Assembly: GCF_049310885.1 (NCBI RefSeq)
Contig: NZ_JBMDYO010000003.1
Span: 298,282 to 362,281 of the forward strand
DNA length: 64,000 nucleotides
Reading direction: 5' to 3'
Source: CAYZJV01 sp049310885
GTDB taxonomy: Bacteria > Spirochaetota > Spirochaetia > Sphaerochaetales > Sphaerochaetaceae
Below, piece by piece: positions 57,459 to 64,000 of this stretch. Both the position numbers and the translations under genes were made by a program. The notes under the pieces are model-generated. The model had not been told where the DNA came from, did no database searches, and saw only the letters and a list, made by a program, of their open reading frames with translations. How positions within the stretch are numbered: the stretch's first letter is position 1; each line of letters begins with the position of its first letter.

Positions 57459-58016
57459 ATGCGTATGCGTTTGAAGAAGCATGACAGTGGATCGGCAACC
57501 TATGCGGTCGGCAATGCCACCAGATGGATGTATGCAATTTTTTCCCTGTTCATGGGATACGGATTTGTCACGGTACTGATCGACGGTTCCTTCGGTCTGT
57601 CTTCACTCATCCCCCTCTTCTTTCTCTTGATTGGAATAATTGGTCTCGGTTATAGGGAGAAGTGGGATTTCGATCCCGCAAGAGGCTCTATCACCTATAC
57701 CATCGGGGTCTATATGCTGGTAAAAGTGAAGCAATATCGGGTAGAGGATGCCGATAGGTTGCAGGTCTCACATTTTGTGAGGGGAAGATCCCCTGTGGAG
57801 ACCGATGCCAAGCCGAGAGGCCGAAACAAGGCAATGGTGGTCTTCTCATTGCATATGAGAGACGATTCAGTGAAAGATATTGAGATTATTCCCGAGCGGA
57901 CAAGTGCAGGTCGGACCGAGGCTTCCGCCCAAATCCTTGCCACGATAATGGACTTACCATTCCACGCTGACCGTGAACCGGATACGATCCAGTCGGTTTC
58001 GGTACGCGATATCTGA
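57459..58016 (+). CDS. Uncharacterised two-TM membrane protein
   Basis: A 185-residue protein with two adjacent hydrophobic segments (about 22-40 and 44-62), then a beta-rich cytosolic region of PH-like character (KWDFDPARGSITYTIGVYML; VVFSLHMRDDSVKDIEI). I do not recognise a family. GGAG lies 9 bases before the ATG at 57459; an in-frame ATG at 57426 lacks a site. It lies between oppF and oppA on the opposite strand. No function is proposed. Confidence 0.7.
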   Translation: MRMRLKKHDSGSATYAVGNATRWMYAIFSLFMGYGFVTVLIDGSFGLSSLIPLFFLLIGIIGLGYREKWDFDPARGSITYTIGVYMLVKVKQYRVEDADRLQVSHFVRGRSPVETDAKPRGRNKAMVVFSLHMRDDSVKDIEIIPERTSAGRTEASAQILATIMDLPFHADREPDTIQSVSVRDI

Positions 58017-58021
58017 AAACG

Positions 58022-58069
58022 AAAAAAGGCTGCTGCCTGGCATACTTTCGATACCTGGACAACAGCCTT
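58022..58069 (-). terminator. Terminator of the oppBCDF operon
   Basis: A long imperfect stem (58026-58040 with 58054-58069, several G-U pairs) is followed on the minus strand by TTTTTTCG. Confidence 0.7.
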
Positions 58070-58111
58070 ATGACCCTAATGCGGGGATCTTGCTTCAGTA
58101 GCTACGCTCTA

Positions 58112-59125
58112 CTATTCGTACAACCAACAGGCAACCTCATGGTTTTCGTCAATCCTCTTCATAGGAGGAATATTGGTCTTGCACTTGTCCATCCGATAGG
58201 GACAACGGTCATAGAAATAACAACCGAAACGCTCCTTGTTGGGAGAAGGTACATCACCAGTGAGGATAATCCTCTGTCGTTTGCGTTCAATCTCAGGATC
58301 GGGAATCGGGGCTGCCGATAGAAGGGCTTTTGTGTAGGGGTGCAATGGATTTTTGTAGAGATCACTGGAACGGGAGAGCTCCATGATCTTTCCAAGGTAC
58401 ATGACCGCTACACGGGTACTGATATATTCAATTACCGCAAGATCGTGGGCAATGAAGAGGTAGGTGAGTCCAAGCTCTTTCTGCAAATCGTGCAGAAGGT
58501 TTAATATCTGTGATTGGATAGACACATCCAATGCACTTACCGGTTCATCGGCAAGAATGATCTTCGGATTCAAGGCCAAAGCCCGAGCTATGCCGATACG
58601 TTGCCTCTGGCCACCACTGAATTCATGGGGATAGCGGTTCTTGAATGCCTTGTTCAAACCTACACGTTCCATCAGGTCCTCGACCCGTCTTTCGATATCG
58701 GTATTAGTGAGTGTCTTATCGAGCATGCCGCGTTTTCGATAGATATCGAGTGGTTCAGCAATAATCGTACGTACGGTCATTCGTGGGTCGAGCGATGCAT
58801 AGGGATCCTGGAAGATCATCTGCATATTCTTACGAGCATCGAGCATGATCTCGGTAGGGGCGTGGATCAGGTCCACCCCATTGAACACGACGCTACCGCT
58901 GGTAGGTTTGTAGAGTTGAGCTATAGAACGGACTGTGGTCGATTTCCCACAACCCGATTCACCGACGATTCCGAGGGTTTCTCCCTCATTGACGGTAAAC
59001 GATATGCCGTCCACAGCCCTCACTGCACCGACTTGGCGCTTGAGGATAAAGCCCGACTCTATGGGGAAGTGTTGCTTGAGGTCCACGACCTCGAGTAGCG
59101 GTTTCTTCTGGGAAGTATTACTCAT
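58112..59125 (-). CDS. oppF: Oligopeptide ABC transporter ATPase OppF
   Basis: A 337-residue ATPase. It has Walker A GESGCGKSTTVRSI, Q-loop MIFQDPYASLDPRMTV, signature FSGGQRQRIGIARALA, Walker B IILADEPVSALDVS and the OppF C-terminal cluster-type cysteines (CYFYDRCPYRMDKC). The LKQHFPIESGF start and the LYKPTSGSV block favour OppF over OppD. The start at 59125 has GGAG 6 bases upstream and overlaps oppD by 8 bases. It is last in oppBCDF. Confidence 0.95.
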   Translation of the reverse strand: MSNTSQKKPLLEVVDLKQHFPIESGFILKRQVGAVRAVDGISFTVNEGETLGIVGESGCGKSTTVRSIAQLYKPTSGSVVFNGVDLIHAPTEIMLDARKNMQMIFQDPYASLDPRMTVRTIIAEPLDIYRKRGMLDKTLTNTDIERRVEDLMERVGLNKAFKNRYPHEFSGGQRQRIGIARALALNPKIILADEPVSALDVSIQSQILNLLHDLQKELGLTYLFIAHDLAVIEYISTRVAVMYLGKIMELSRSSDLYKNPLHPYTKALLSAAPIPDPEIERKRQRIILTGDVPSPNKERFGCYFYDRCPYRMDKCKTNIPPMKRIDENHEVACWLYE

Positions 59126-60140
59126 GGGATTGCTCCTTCTGATCGTCAAATAGCCAGCAGGCCACCTCATGTCCATTCCCCAGGTCTGTTGTCGGGGGAT
59201 ACTGTGTCCTACAAATGTCCATTACCTTGTGGCAACGGGGGTGGAATGGGCAACAGGGTGGTAAGTCGATTACATTGGGTGGTTGGCCTTCGATGGAGAA
59301 GAGCTTTCCGTCATGGGCTTTGTCAAGTCGTGGAACCGACTGGATAAGGCCGAATGTATAGGGGTGAGATGGGTTCTTGTACAAATCTTCTGTCTTCGCC
59401 TTCTCTACGATTTTTCCCGCATACATAACGCAGACGGTATCGCACATTCCTGCCACGACGCCAAGGTCGTGGGTAATTAGAATGACGGCGGTTTCCAGTT
59501 TCTTAGCCAACTCCTGGATTAGCTCGAGAATCTGGGCTTGGATGGTCACATCCAATGCTGTAGTCGGTTCATCTGCGATAAGGATCTTTGCTTCACAGCT
59601 GAGCGCCATAGCTATCATGACTCGTTGTCTCATGCCTCCGCTGAATTGGTGAGGGTAGTTGTGTACCCGTTCTTCAGCTGCTGGTATACCGACAAGTTTG
59701 AGCATGTCGATGGATTTGCGTAAGGCCTCTTTCTTGGAGATGTCCTGATGCAACCTGATAGTCTCTATCATCTGGGTGGATATCTTCAAGAATGGATTCA
59801 AACTGGTCATGGGGTCCTGGAAAATCATGGAGATCTCGTTTCCACGAATATGGCGCAACGCACTCTCTGAGAGTTTTAGCACGTCCTTTCCTTCGAACAG
59901 GACCTCTCCGTCGACAATTTTTCCCGGAGGACTCGGAATCAGACGCATAATGGATAGGTTGGTAACCGACTTCCCGCTTCCCGATTCTCCTACTATCCCA
60001 AGGGTTTCACCTTTACCGAGTTTGAAGGAGATTCCATCTACGGCCTTCACGATACCGGCATCGGTCTTGAAATAGGTCTTGAGGTTTTTTACCTCAAGTA
60101 ATGTATCGTATGTATCTGGTGATGATTTTTGATTCGTCAC
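59118..60140 (-). CDS. oppD: Oligopeptide ABC transporter ATPase OppD
   Basis: A 340-residue ATPase. It has Walker A GESGSGKSVTNLSIMRL, Q-loop MIFQDPMTSLNPFLKI, signature FSGGMRQRVMIAMALS, Walker B ILIADEPTTALDVT and a C-terminal cysteine motif (CCPFHPRCHKVMDIC) known in Opp/Dpp ATPases to bind an Fe-S cluster. The start codon is GTG, with GGAG 8 bases upstream. The gap to oppC is 11 bases. Confidence 0.95.
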   Translation of the reverse strand: MTNQKSSPDTYDTLLEVKNLKTYFKTDAGIVKAVDGISFKLGKGETLGIVGESGSGKSVTNLSIMRLIPSPPGKIVDGEVLFEGKDVLKLSESALRHIRGNEISMIFQDPMTSLNPFLKISTQMIETIRLHQDISKKEALRKSIDMLKLVGIPAAEERVHNYPHQFSGGMRQRVMIAMALSCEAKILIADEPTTALDVTIQAQILELIQELAKKLETAVILITHDLGVVAGMCDTVCVMYAGKIVEKAKTEDLYKNPSHPYTFGLIQSVPRLDKAHDGKLFSIEGQPPNVIDLPPCCPFHPRCHKVMDICRTQYPPTTDLGNGHEVACWLFDDQKEQSHE

Positions 60141-60151
60141 TTTTCTTGCTC

Positions 60152-61762
60152 CTATAGCTGGTTCTTGCTCTGTGGGTCGAAGGCGTCACGTAGACCGTCT
60201 CCGAGGAAGTTCATCGCGAATAGGAAGATGGTCATAGCAGCTGCAGGGAAGAAGAGCTTCCATGGATACAGCGTCATGCCACCAACCGCATCTCCCACAA
60301 GCGAGCCCCAAGAGGCGTAGGGAGCTTGGACTCCCAATCCAAGGAAGGAGAGGAACGATTCGGTCATGATGAACGATGGGATTCTCAAAGTCGAGAAAAC
60401 GATGATTACACTGAGGGAGTTCGGGACCAAGTGGCGGAAAATGATTCTCCAAGTGGGGGCTCCCATGGATCGCGCAGCCTCAATGAATTCCTGGTTCTTA
60501 AGTGACATGATCTGGCCACGGACCATACGGCTGATTGTGAGCCAACTGATGATGGCGAGTGCGAAGAACAGGTTGAGTATGTTCCTTCCGAATATCGCCA
60601 TCGCTATGATCACCAGTAGCATGTAGGGGAGTCCGTACATGATATCTACTACCCGCATGATGAAATAATCGACTTTTCCGCCAAGGTATCCGGCCAATGC
60701 TCCGAGTACGATACCGATAAGTACGCTGGTTATGGTTCCTATGAATCCAATTGCTATGGAGACCTGGCCTCCATAGATGATTCTCGAGAGCATGTCACGA
60801 CCCTGATAGTCGGTTCCCAAGTAGTACTGGCGGTCATGCTTTCGGGAGGCTTCCACATCAGCGGAGAGCGGTCCCTTAATGGAAATTTCCTCTTTCAGGG
60901 GGAATTCTGTAGTCTCGTCGGTCGCTGCATCCTTCAAATCGGCTGCTGCGATATTCTCTGCCTGTGCGGCAATCTTGGCGAATACGTTCTCACGAACCAG
61001 TTTATCGTGTTCGCGTTCTGACATCCCCTCTATCTCAAGATCGTAAAGGACCGCATAGTCCTCATCGGTAAGATCGGGATTCTGTGCGGTAACAGTCTTC
61101 ATGACCTGTTGCTGGATTTCTCGTTCATATTGGTCTACGACGAGATCGATCGGTGCTCCAATCATCTCTGCATAGAGTCTCACCAGAGTATCGATTTCCA
61201 GTTTCTCAACATTCTCCTTATCGCCAGTATCCGGATTGTTGTACCATACTTTCTTTACGGTTATGAGGAGATCGGTTTTCAACTTCTTATCCAGATTATC
61301 CAGAGTCCTCTGTTCGGCTGCAGTAAGAGTGTAGAGGCCTTCGTCTATCTGTCGCGTTCCCTCGATAAGCATGAAGTCCCATACTTTGTTGGCTTCGCTG
61401 TTGTCGATCCATGCCCAAAGCTGATCTTCCACCTCTTGGGTGACACTCATGCGGCCTTGTCTCCATGCTTGGGTATAGACATCGGCTTTTTTCTTCTCTA
61501 AGAGCAACTCTCCTGCATTCTTGCTGAATGATGGCTTAAGGTGCTGGTGGTCGAGGATGATCTGGTCATAGGGGTAAATGGGGAGAATCGGTGCTGTTAC
61601 GGCCAAAAGGATATAAATAGCTACGACAACAACGCTGATTACCGCCATCTTGTTCTTCTTCAGACGTCTCCATGCATCCTTGGTGAGACTGTTGCCCACA
61701 ACCACCTGGTTGAATTCGTTAAGGGCTTCGTTCTTGTTCTTTTTACTTCCAAACAATTTCAT
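60152..61762 (-). CDS. oppC: Oligopeptide ABC transporter permease OppC with large inserted domain
   Basis: A 536-residue permease, against about 300 for typical OppC. A cytosolic N-terminus and the first membrane segment (about 38-62) are normal. Residues about 80-305 are then an extra, charged, mostly helical domain expected on the outer face. The canonical part resumes with YYLGTDYQGRDMLSRIIYGG and the EAA loop EAARSMGAPTWRIIFRHL. The insert carries no motif I know; it contains repeated Asp/Glu/Lys-rich helices. It could form a docking platform for OppA. It lies between oppB and oppD in one operon. Confidence 0.92.
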   Translation of the reverse strand: MKLFGSKKNKNEALNEFNQVVVGNSLTKDAWRRLKKNKMAVISVVVVAIYILLAVTAPILPIYPYDQIILDHQHLKPSFSKNAGELLLEKKKADVYTQAWRQGRMSVTQEVEDQLWAWIDNSEANKVWDFMLIEGTRQIDEGLYTLTAAEQRTLDNLDKKLKTDLLITVKKVWYNNPDTGDKENVEKLEIDTLVRLYAEMIGAPIDLVVDQYEREIQQQVMKTVTAQNPDLTDEDYAVLYDLEIEGMSEREHDKLVRENVFAKIAAQAENIAAADLKDAATDETTEFPLKEEISIKGPLSADVEASRKHDRQYYLGTDYQGRDMLSRIIYGGQVSIAIGFIGTITSVLIGIVLGALAGYLGGKVDYFIMRVVDIMYGLPYMLLVIIAMAIFGRNILNLFFALAIISWLTISRMVRGQIMSLKNQEFIEAARSMGAPTWRIIFRHLVPNSLSVIIVFSTLRIPSFIMTESFLSFLGLGVQAPYASWGSLVGDAVGGMTLYPWKLFFPAAAMTIFLFAMNFLGDGLRDAFDPQSKNQL

Positions 61763-61780
61763 GCGTTCTCTCCAATGGTC

Positions 61781-62710
61781 CTATTTATAGGTGATGCGTG
61801 GGTCAAGCAGCGAATAGATGATATCTACGAAGAAGTTCATGATAACCAGGATAACCGAGTAGACGATGACGACTCCGACGATCAGGGTATAGTCACGGTT
61901 GAACGATGATTGGACAAAGAACTTTCCAAGTCCGGGAATTCTGAAGACCTGTTCCACGACAACCGATCCGGTTATGATTCCCGCAAATGCTGGTCCAAGA
62001 TAGCTCACTATGGGAAGCATGGCTCCTTTCATGGCATGCTTGAATATAATAGCCGAGTTTTTCATGCCTTTTGCCTTTGCAGTCCTGATATAGTCGCTTC
62101 TTAAGGTCTCTAACATGCTCGATCGTGTCAGTCGGGCTATGGTGGCGAAGTCGAGGAAGGCGAGAGTAATGGCGGGCATGATGATAGTTTTCCAGCCATC
62201 TCCGGAGGTGAACCATCCCGATGTGGGTAGCCATTGCAGTTTCATAGCAAAGACGTATTGCAGCACCGGTCCTATGACAAAGAGTGGAACCGATATCCCC
62301 ACTACGGCGAAGGCCATACTCAGGTAGTCGACCCAGGTATTTTGTTTAACCGTTGCAAGCATACCACTGGTTATTCCAAATACTATGGCTATGGATATGG
62401 CGATTGCTCCCAAGATCATGGAGTTGGGCAGGCTCTGGAAGATGTAGAAGTTCACATCATGGTCTTTATAGCGGTAGGAGGGGCCAAGGTCTCCTCTCAT
62501 GACATCGAACATATACCGGCCATACTGGACTAGGAGTGGGTCGTTCATGTGGTATTTGGCTTCGATATTGCGTTTTACGACTTCGGGTAGGGCCCGCTCT
62601 CCATCGAAGGGGCCTCCTGGTGCTACACGGACTATGAAGAAACTGATGGTGACGATGATCAAAAGCGTAGGGATGATGCCCAATAGCCTTCTGATTATGT
62701 ATTTAGTCAT
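61781..62710 (-). CDS. oppB: Oligopeptide ABC transporter permease OppB
   Basis: A 309-residue permease with six membrane segments. TKYIIRRLLGIIPTLLIIVT at the start, the RTAKAKGMKNSAIIFKHAM coupling loop and the GSVVVEQVFRIPGLG motif are diagnostic for OppB/DppB. The start at 62710 has GAGG with 6-base spacing; the TTG at 62716 is less likely. It is first in oppBCDF. Length and motifs are normal, in contrast to oppC. Confidence 0.95.
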   Translation of the reverse strand: MTKYIIRRLLGIIPTLLIIVTISFFIVRVAPGGPFDGERALPEVVKRNIEAKYHMNDPLLVQYGRYMFDVMRGDLGPSYRYKDHDVNFYIFQSLPNSMILGAIAISIAIVFGITSGMLATVKQNTWVDYLSMAFAVVGISVPLFVIGPVLQYVFAMKLQWLPTSGWFTSGDGWKTIIMPAITLAFLDFATIARLTRSSMLETLRSDYIRTAKAKGMKNSAIIFKHAMKGAMLPIVSYLGPAFAGIITGSVVVEQVFRIPGLGKFFVQSSFNRDYTLIVGVVIVYSVILVIMNFFVDIIYSLLDPRITYK

Positions 62711-62758
62711 TGGCAACCTCGCGGCAATGAGAATAGTGATACAAGTGCATACGGACCG

Positions 62759-62787
62759 ATACTATACCAAGATGTTTAGTTATGCAA
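62759..62787 (-). promoter_or_regulatory. oppBCDF promoter
   Basis: Minus-strand TTGCAT (62782-62787), 17 bases, TAGTAT (62759-62764), about 50 bases before oppB. The 548-base gap 62711-63258 holds this promoter, an unremarkable stretch to about 62950, the structured RNA candidate at 62990-63103 and the beta-barrel promoter. Confidence 0.45.
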
Positions 62788-62959
62788 GTAAACGGATATA
62801 CCATGGAGAGATGTCACGTCAAGAAAAATCGGTACATCCTAGGTGTGTCTCTCTCTCGGGTGCGATATATTGGTATGATTTTTACAGGAATAGTAATGTT
62901 TTGATGAAAAGTTTTTTCCGGTTGTCCCAGGATGTGACAAAACCATATCAAAAGTTGAC

Positions 62960-62989
62960 TTGATAGTTTTTTGTATAAATTTCGTATAT
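62960..62989 (+). promoter_or_regulatory. Putative promoter of the structured RNA
   Basis: TTGATA (62960-62965), 18 bases, GTATAT (62984-62989). An overlapping TTGACT (62955-62960) is a better -35 but has no well-spaced -10. Transcription would begin around 62995, inside the first hairpin of the RNA candidate, so the exact start is uncertain. Confidence 0.4.
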
Positions 62990-63103
62990 GGGAGAGGTTT
63001 CTCCCTACGCCACTATCGGCTCTCCGTCACCGGTTTTCTTGCTCCCCTACGGTACACAAGCCGTCGCCGTCCGATGCGTGGCTACCCGCTCTTCTGAGTC
63101 GGG
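62990..63103. ncRNA. GC-rich structured RNA candidate, class unknown
   Basis: A GC-rich island of about 114 bases in an AT-rich gap. Hairpin 1: GGGAGA / TCTCCC (62990-62995 with 63000-63005). A two-part helix: GCCAC / GTGGC (63009-63013 with 63078-63082) and ATCGG / CCGAT (63015-63019 with 63071-63075), enclosing ACGG / CCGT (63049-63052 with 63061-63064). Hairpin 3: CCCGCTC / GAG-t-CGGG (63085-63103). It matches no RNA I recognise (not tmRNA, SRP, RNase P or 6S). The plus strand is favoured by the upstream promoter; the helices would also form on the other strand. Confidence 0.45.
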
Positions 63104-63196
63104 CAACAGGTAAGGAAAAGTGTTATCTCATGTGATAATGTAAAATAATTCCATAATTATTATAGTTACAGTATTACAGATTCTGTCAGATTGTAG

Positions 63197-63225
63197 TTGT
63201 TAAAATTAGGTGAAAAGAATATACT
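63197..63225 (+). promoter_or_regulatory. Promoter of the beta-barrel gene
   Basis: TTGTTA (63197-63202), 17 bases and TATACT (63220-63225), 33 bases before the ATG, with AAGGAG between. Confidence 0.6.
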
Positions 63226-63258
63226 GGAAAAAATTTATGTTCATTAAGGAGTAATTCG

Positions 63259-63876
63259 ATGAAAAGGAAGTTGATCCTTGCATTGCTGATTTTGGCTGTG
63301 AGTACCTCATTCGTATTCGCAGGAGCTTTCGGTGCTGGCGTAAGTGCTGGTGGTAATCTTGCATTCGTAGGAACCGATCCTAGTGGCGATGGAACCCCCC
63401 GCTATGGTTTCACCGGTGGTCTCTATGGCGACTATGCTCTTTACGCAGTAGAAGACGTCATGGACCTTTCCGCACAATTCGGACTCAATTATGCGATGAA
63501 GGGTTTTAGAACCGAATCAACAAGTGGAGATGTAAAAGTTAATCTCGACTATATCGAGCTTCCCATACTCGTGAAAGCAGCCTTCGATTTGAATTTGCCT
63601 GTAAAACCATTTGCACTTGCAGGCGGCTACGTTGGGTATGCAATTACTCAGACGTATTTAGTAGATGATTCTGAAATTGATGGAGCTCTTCTTGGTCAAG
63701 ATAACAAAGACTTGGATTTTGGCGTGACATTTGGTGCAGGAGTTGATTTGGACATGGGAGTTTCGATTGATGCTCGTTTCAACCTCGGTTTGGCCAATAT
63801 AGCTGATGAAGGTTCTGCACTTGAAAGCATGAAGAACCGCTCAGTTTCTCTCATGGTAAGCTACAATATCCTGTAG
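63259..63876 (+). CDS. Outer-membrane beta-barrel protein (porin-like)
   Basis: A 205-residue exported protein. The signal peptide ends at VFAGAF (about residue 22). It is followed by alternating beta-strands with glycine- and aromatic-rich turns (YGFTGGLYGDYALYAVED; KPFALAGGYVGYAI; VTFGAGVDLDMGVSID), ending NRSVSLMVSYNIL, an aromatic C-terminus of the kind used for outer-membrane insertion. This is the OMP_b-brl pattern; about eight strands are expected. The function (pore or structural) is unknown. It has its own promoter, an AAGGAG site and a terminator. Confidence 0.85.
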   Translation: MKRKLILALLILAVSTSFVFAGAFGAGVSAGGNLAFVGTDPSGDGTPRYGFTGGLYGDYALYAVEDVMDLSAQFGLNYAMKGFRTESTSGDVKVNLDYIELPILVKAAFDLNLPVKPFALAGGYVGYAITQTYLVDDSEIDGALLGQDNKDLDFGVTFGAGVDLDMGVSIDARFNLGLANIADEGSALESMKNRSVSLMVSYNIL

Positions 63877-63896
63877 TCATATTTTTTGTTAGACAC

Positions 63897-63927
63897 GGTC
63901 ACCGGGAGTTATTTTCGGTGGCCTTTT
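63897..63927 (+). terminator. Terminator after the beta-barrel gene
   Basis: An 8-bp stem (63897-63904 with 63916-63923, one G-T pair) is followed by TTTT. Confidence 0.75.
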
Positions 63928-63931
63928 CTGT

Positions 63932-64000
63932 ATGACGGGCATGTCATCATCCTTGGGTGAAAATCCCAAGGGGCGTAGTTGCCGACGAACCCGATAGCGA
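63932..64000. other. Structured segment cut by the right edge, possible cis-regulatory RNA
   Basis: Two hairpins are visible: ATGAC / GTCAT (63932-63936 with 63943-63947) and a perfect CCTTGGG / CCCAAGG (63951-63957 with 63965-63971, loop TGAAAAT). A GC-rich single-stranded-looking tail runs to the window end. The GGGTGAAAATCCC hairpin resembles elements found in several riboswitch classes, but no class can be assigned from the part seen. Confidence 0.3.

Noticed and set aside
62499..62963. 154-codon plus-strand frame overlapping the oppB 5' end
   Set aside because: Half of it is antisense to oppB. No ribosome site and no recognisable domain.

Overview
The window reads as a compact chromosomal segment of a spirochaete, most likely a Sphaerochaeta-like free-living anaerobe. 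This is inferred from gene content, not from a database match. The clues are a mitochondrial-type EF-G, CarD, an HPr/HPr-kinase pair beside lexA, an Lpt-RpoN operon, ThyX, SplB, many lipoproteins with Ala/Pro-rich tethers, and moderate G+C. About 58 protein genes and one tRNA are supported. I see no insertion sequence, prophage or CRISPR array.

Layout. 1-31 kb is mainly housekeeping: HIT protein (cut by the left edge), EF-G, a RecA-fold ATPase, carD-ispD-ispF, malQ, a peptide-binding protein with lplA, rsmE-thyX, an E2-like orphan with splB, uvrC, hprK-ptsH-lexA-holA, hpf, a 7TM diguanylate cyclase, ymdB-rseC-lptC-lptA-lptB-rpoN, tpx, tRNA-Leu(CAG), superoxide dismutase, an orphan PTS EIIC-like protein and a four-gene NAD(P)-oxidoreductase cluster. 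40-55 kb holds cysK with a DNA-alkylation-repair gene, a FKBP isomerase lipoprotein, an anchored nuclease, a TM2 protein, a CPBP protease, addB-addA, ltaE-EFR1-patB and aroA. 55-63 kb is an oligopeptide transporter (oppBCDF with a separate oppA). The right end holds a GC-rich structured RNA candidate and a small outer-membrane beta-barrel gene.

The most notable region is 31.2-39.6 kb. It contains a membrane-anchored type II NADH dehydrogenase, a polyprenyl diphosphate synthase, an ApbE flavin transferase, a Gx/EetB-type membrane protein, a NusG-domain-II/EetA-type protein, an EcfT-like membrane protein, and two surface lipoproteins. One lipoprotein has three tandem FMN-binding-type repeats, each ending in an ApbE-type acceptor motif. 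This parts list matches the flavin-based extracellular electron transfer (EET) locus known from Listeria (ndh2, eetA, eetB, dmkB, fmnA, fmnB, pplA), here in a diderm spirochaete. The proposed flow is NADH to a demethylmenaquinone-type quinone, to membrane proteins, to covalently flavinylated lipoproteins and an external acceptor.

A second pattern is regulatory. At least nine genes (carD, rsmE, splB, uvrC, ymdB, eetA, CPBP, addB, aroA; possibly apbE and malQ) lack a Shine-Dalgarno sequence and have a -10 hexamer ending 6-9 bases before the ATG. This is the geometry of leaderless mRNAs. Promoter, operator and RNA-structure calls here were made by eye and carry lower confidence than the protein calls.
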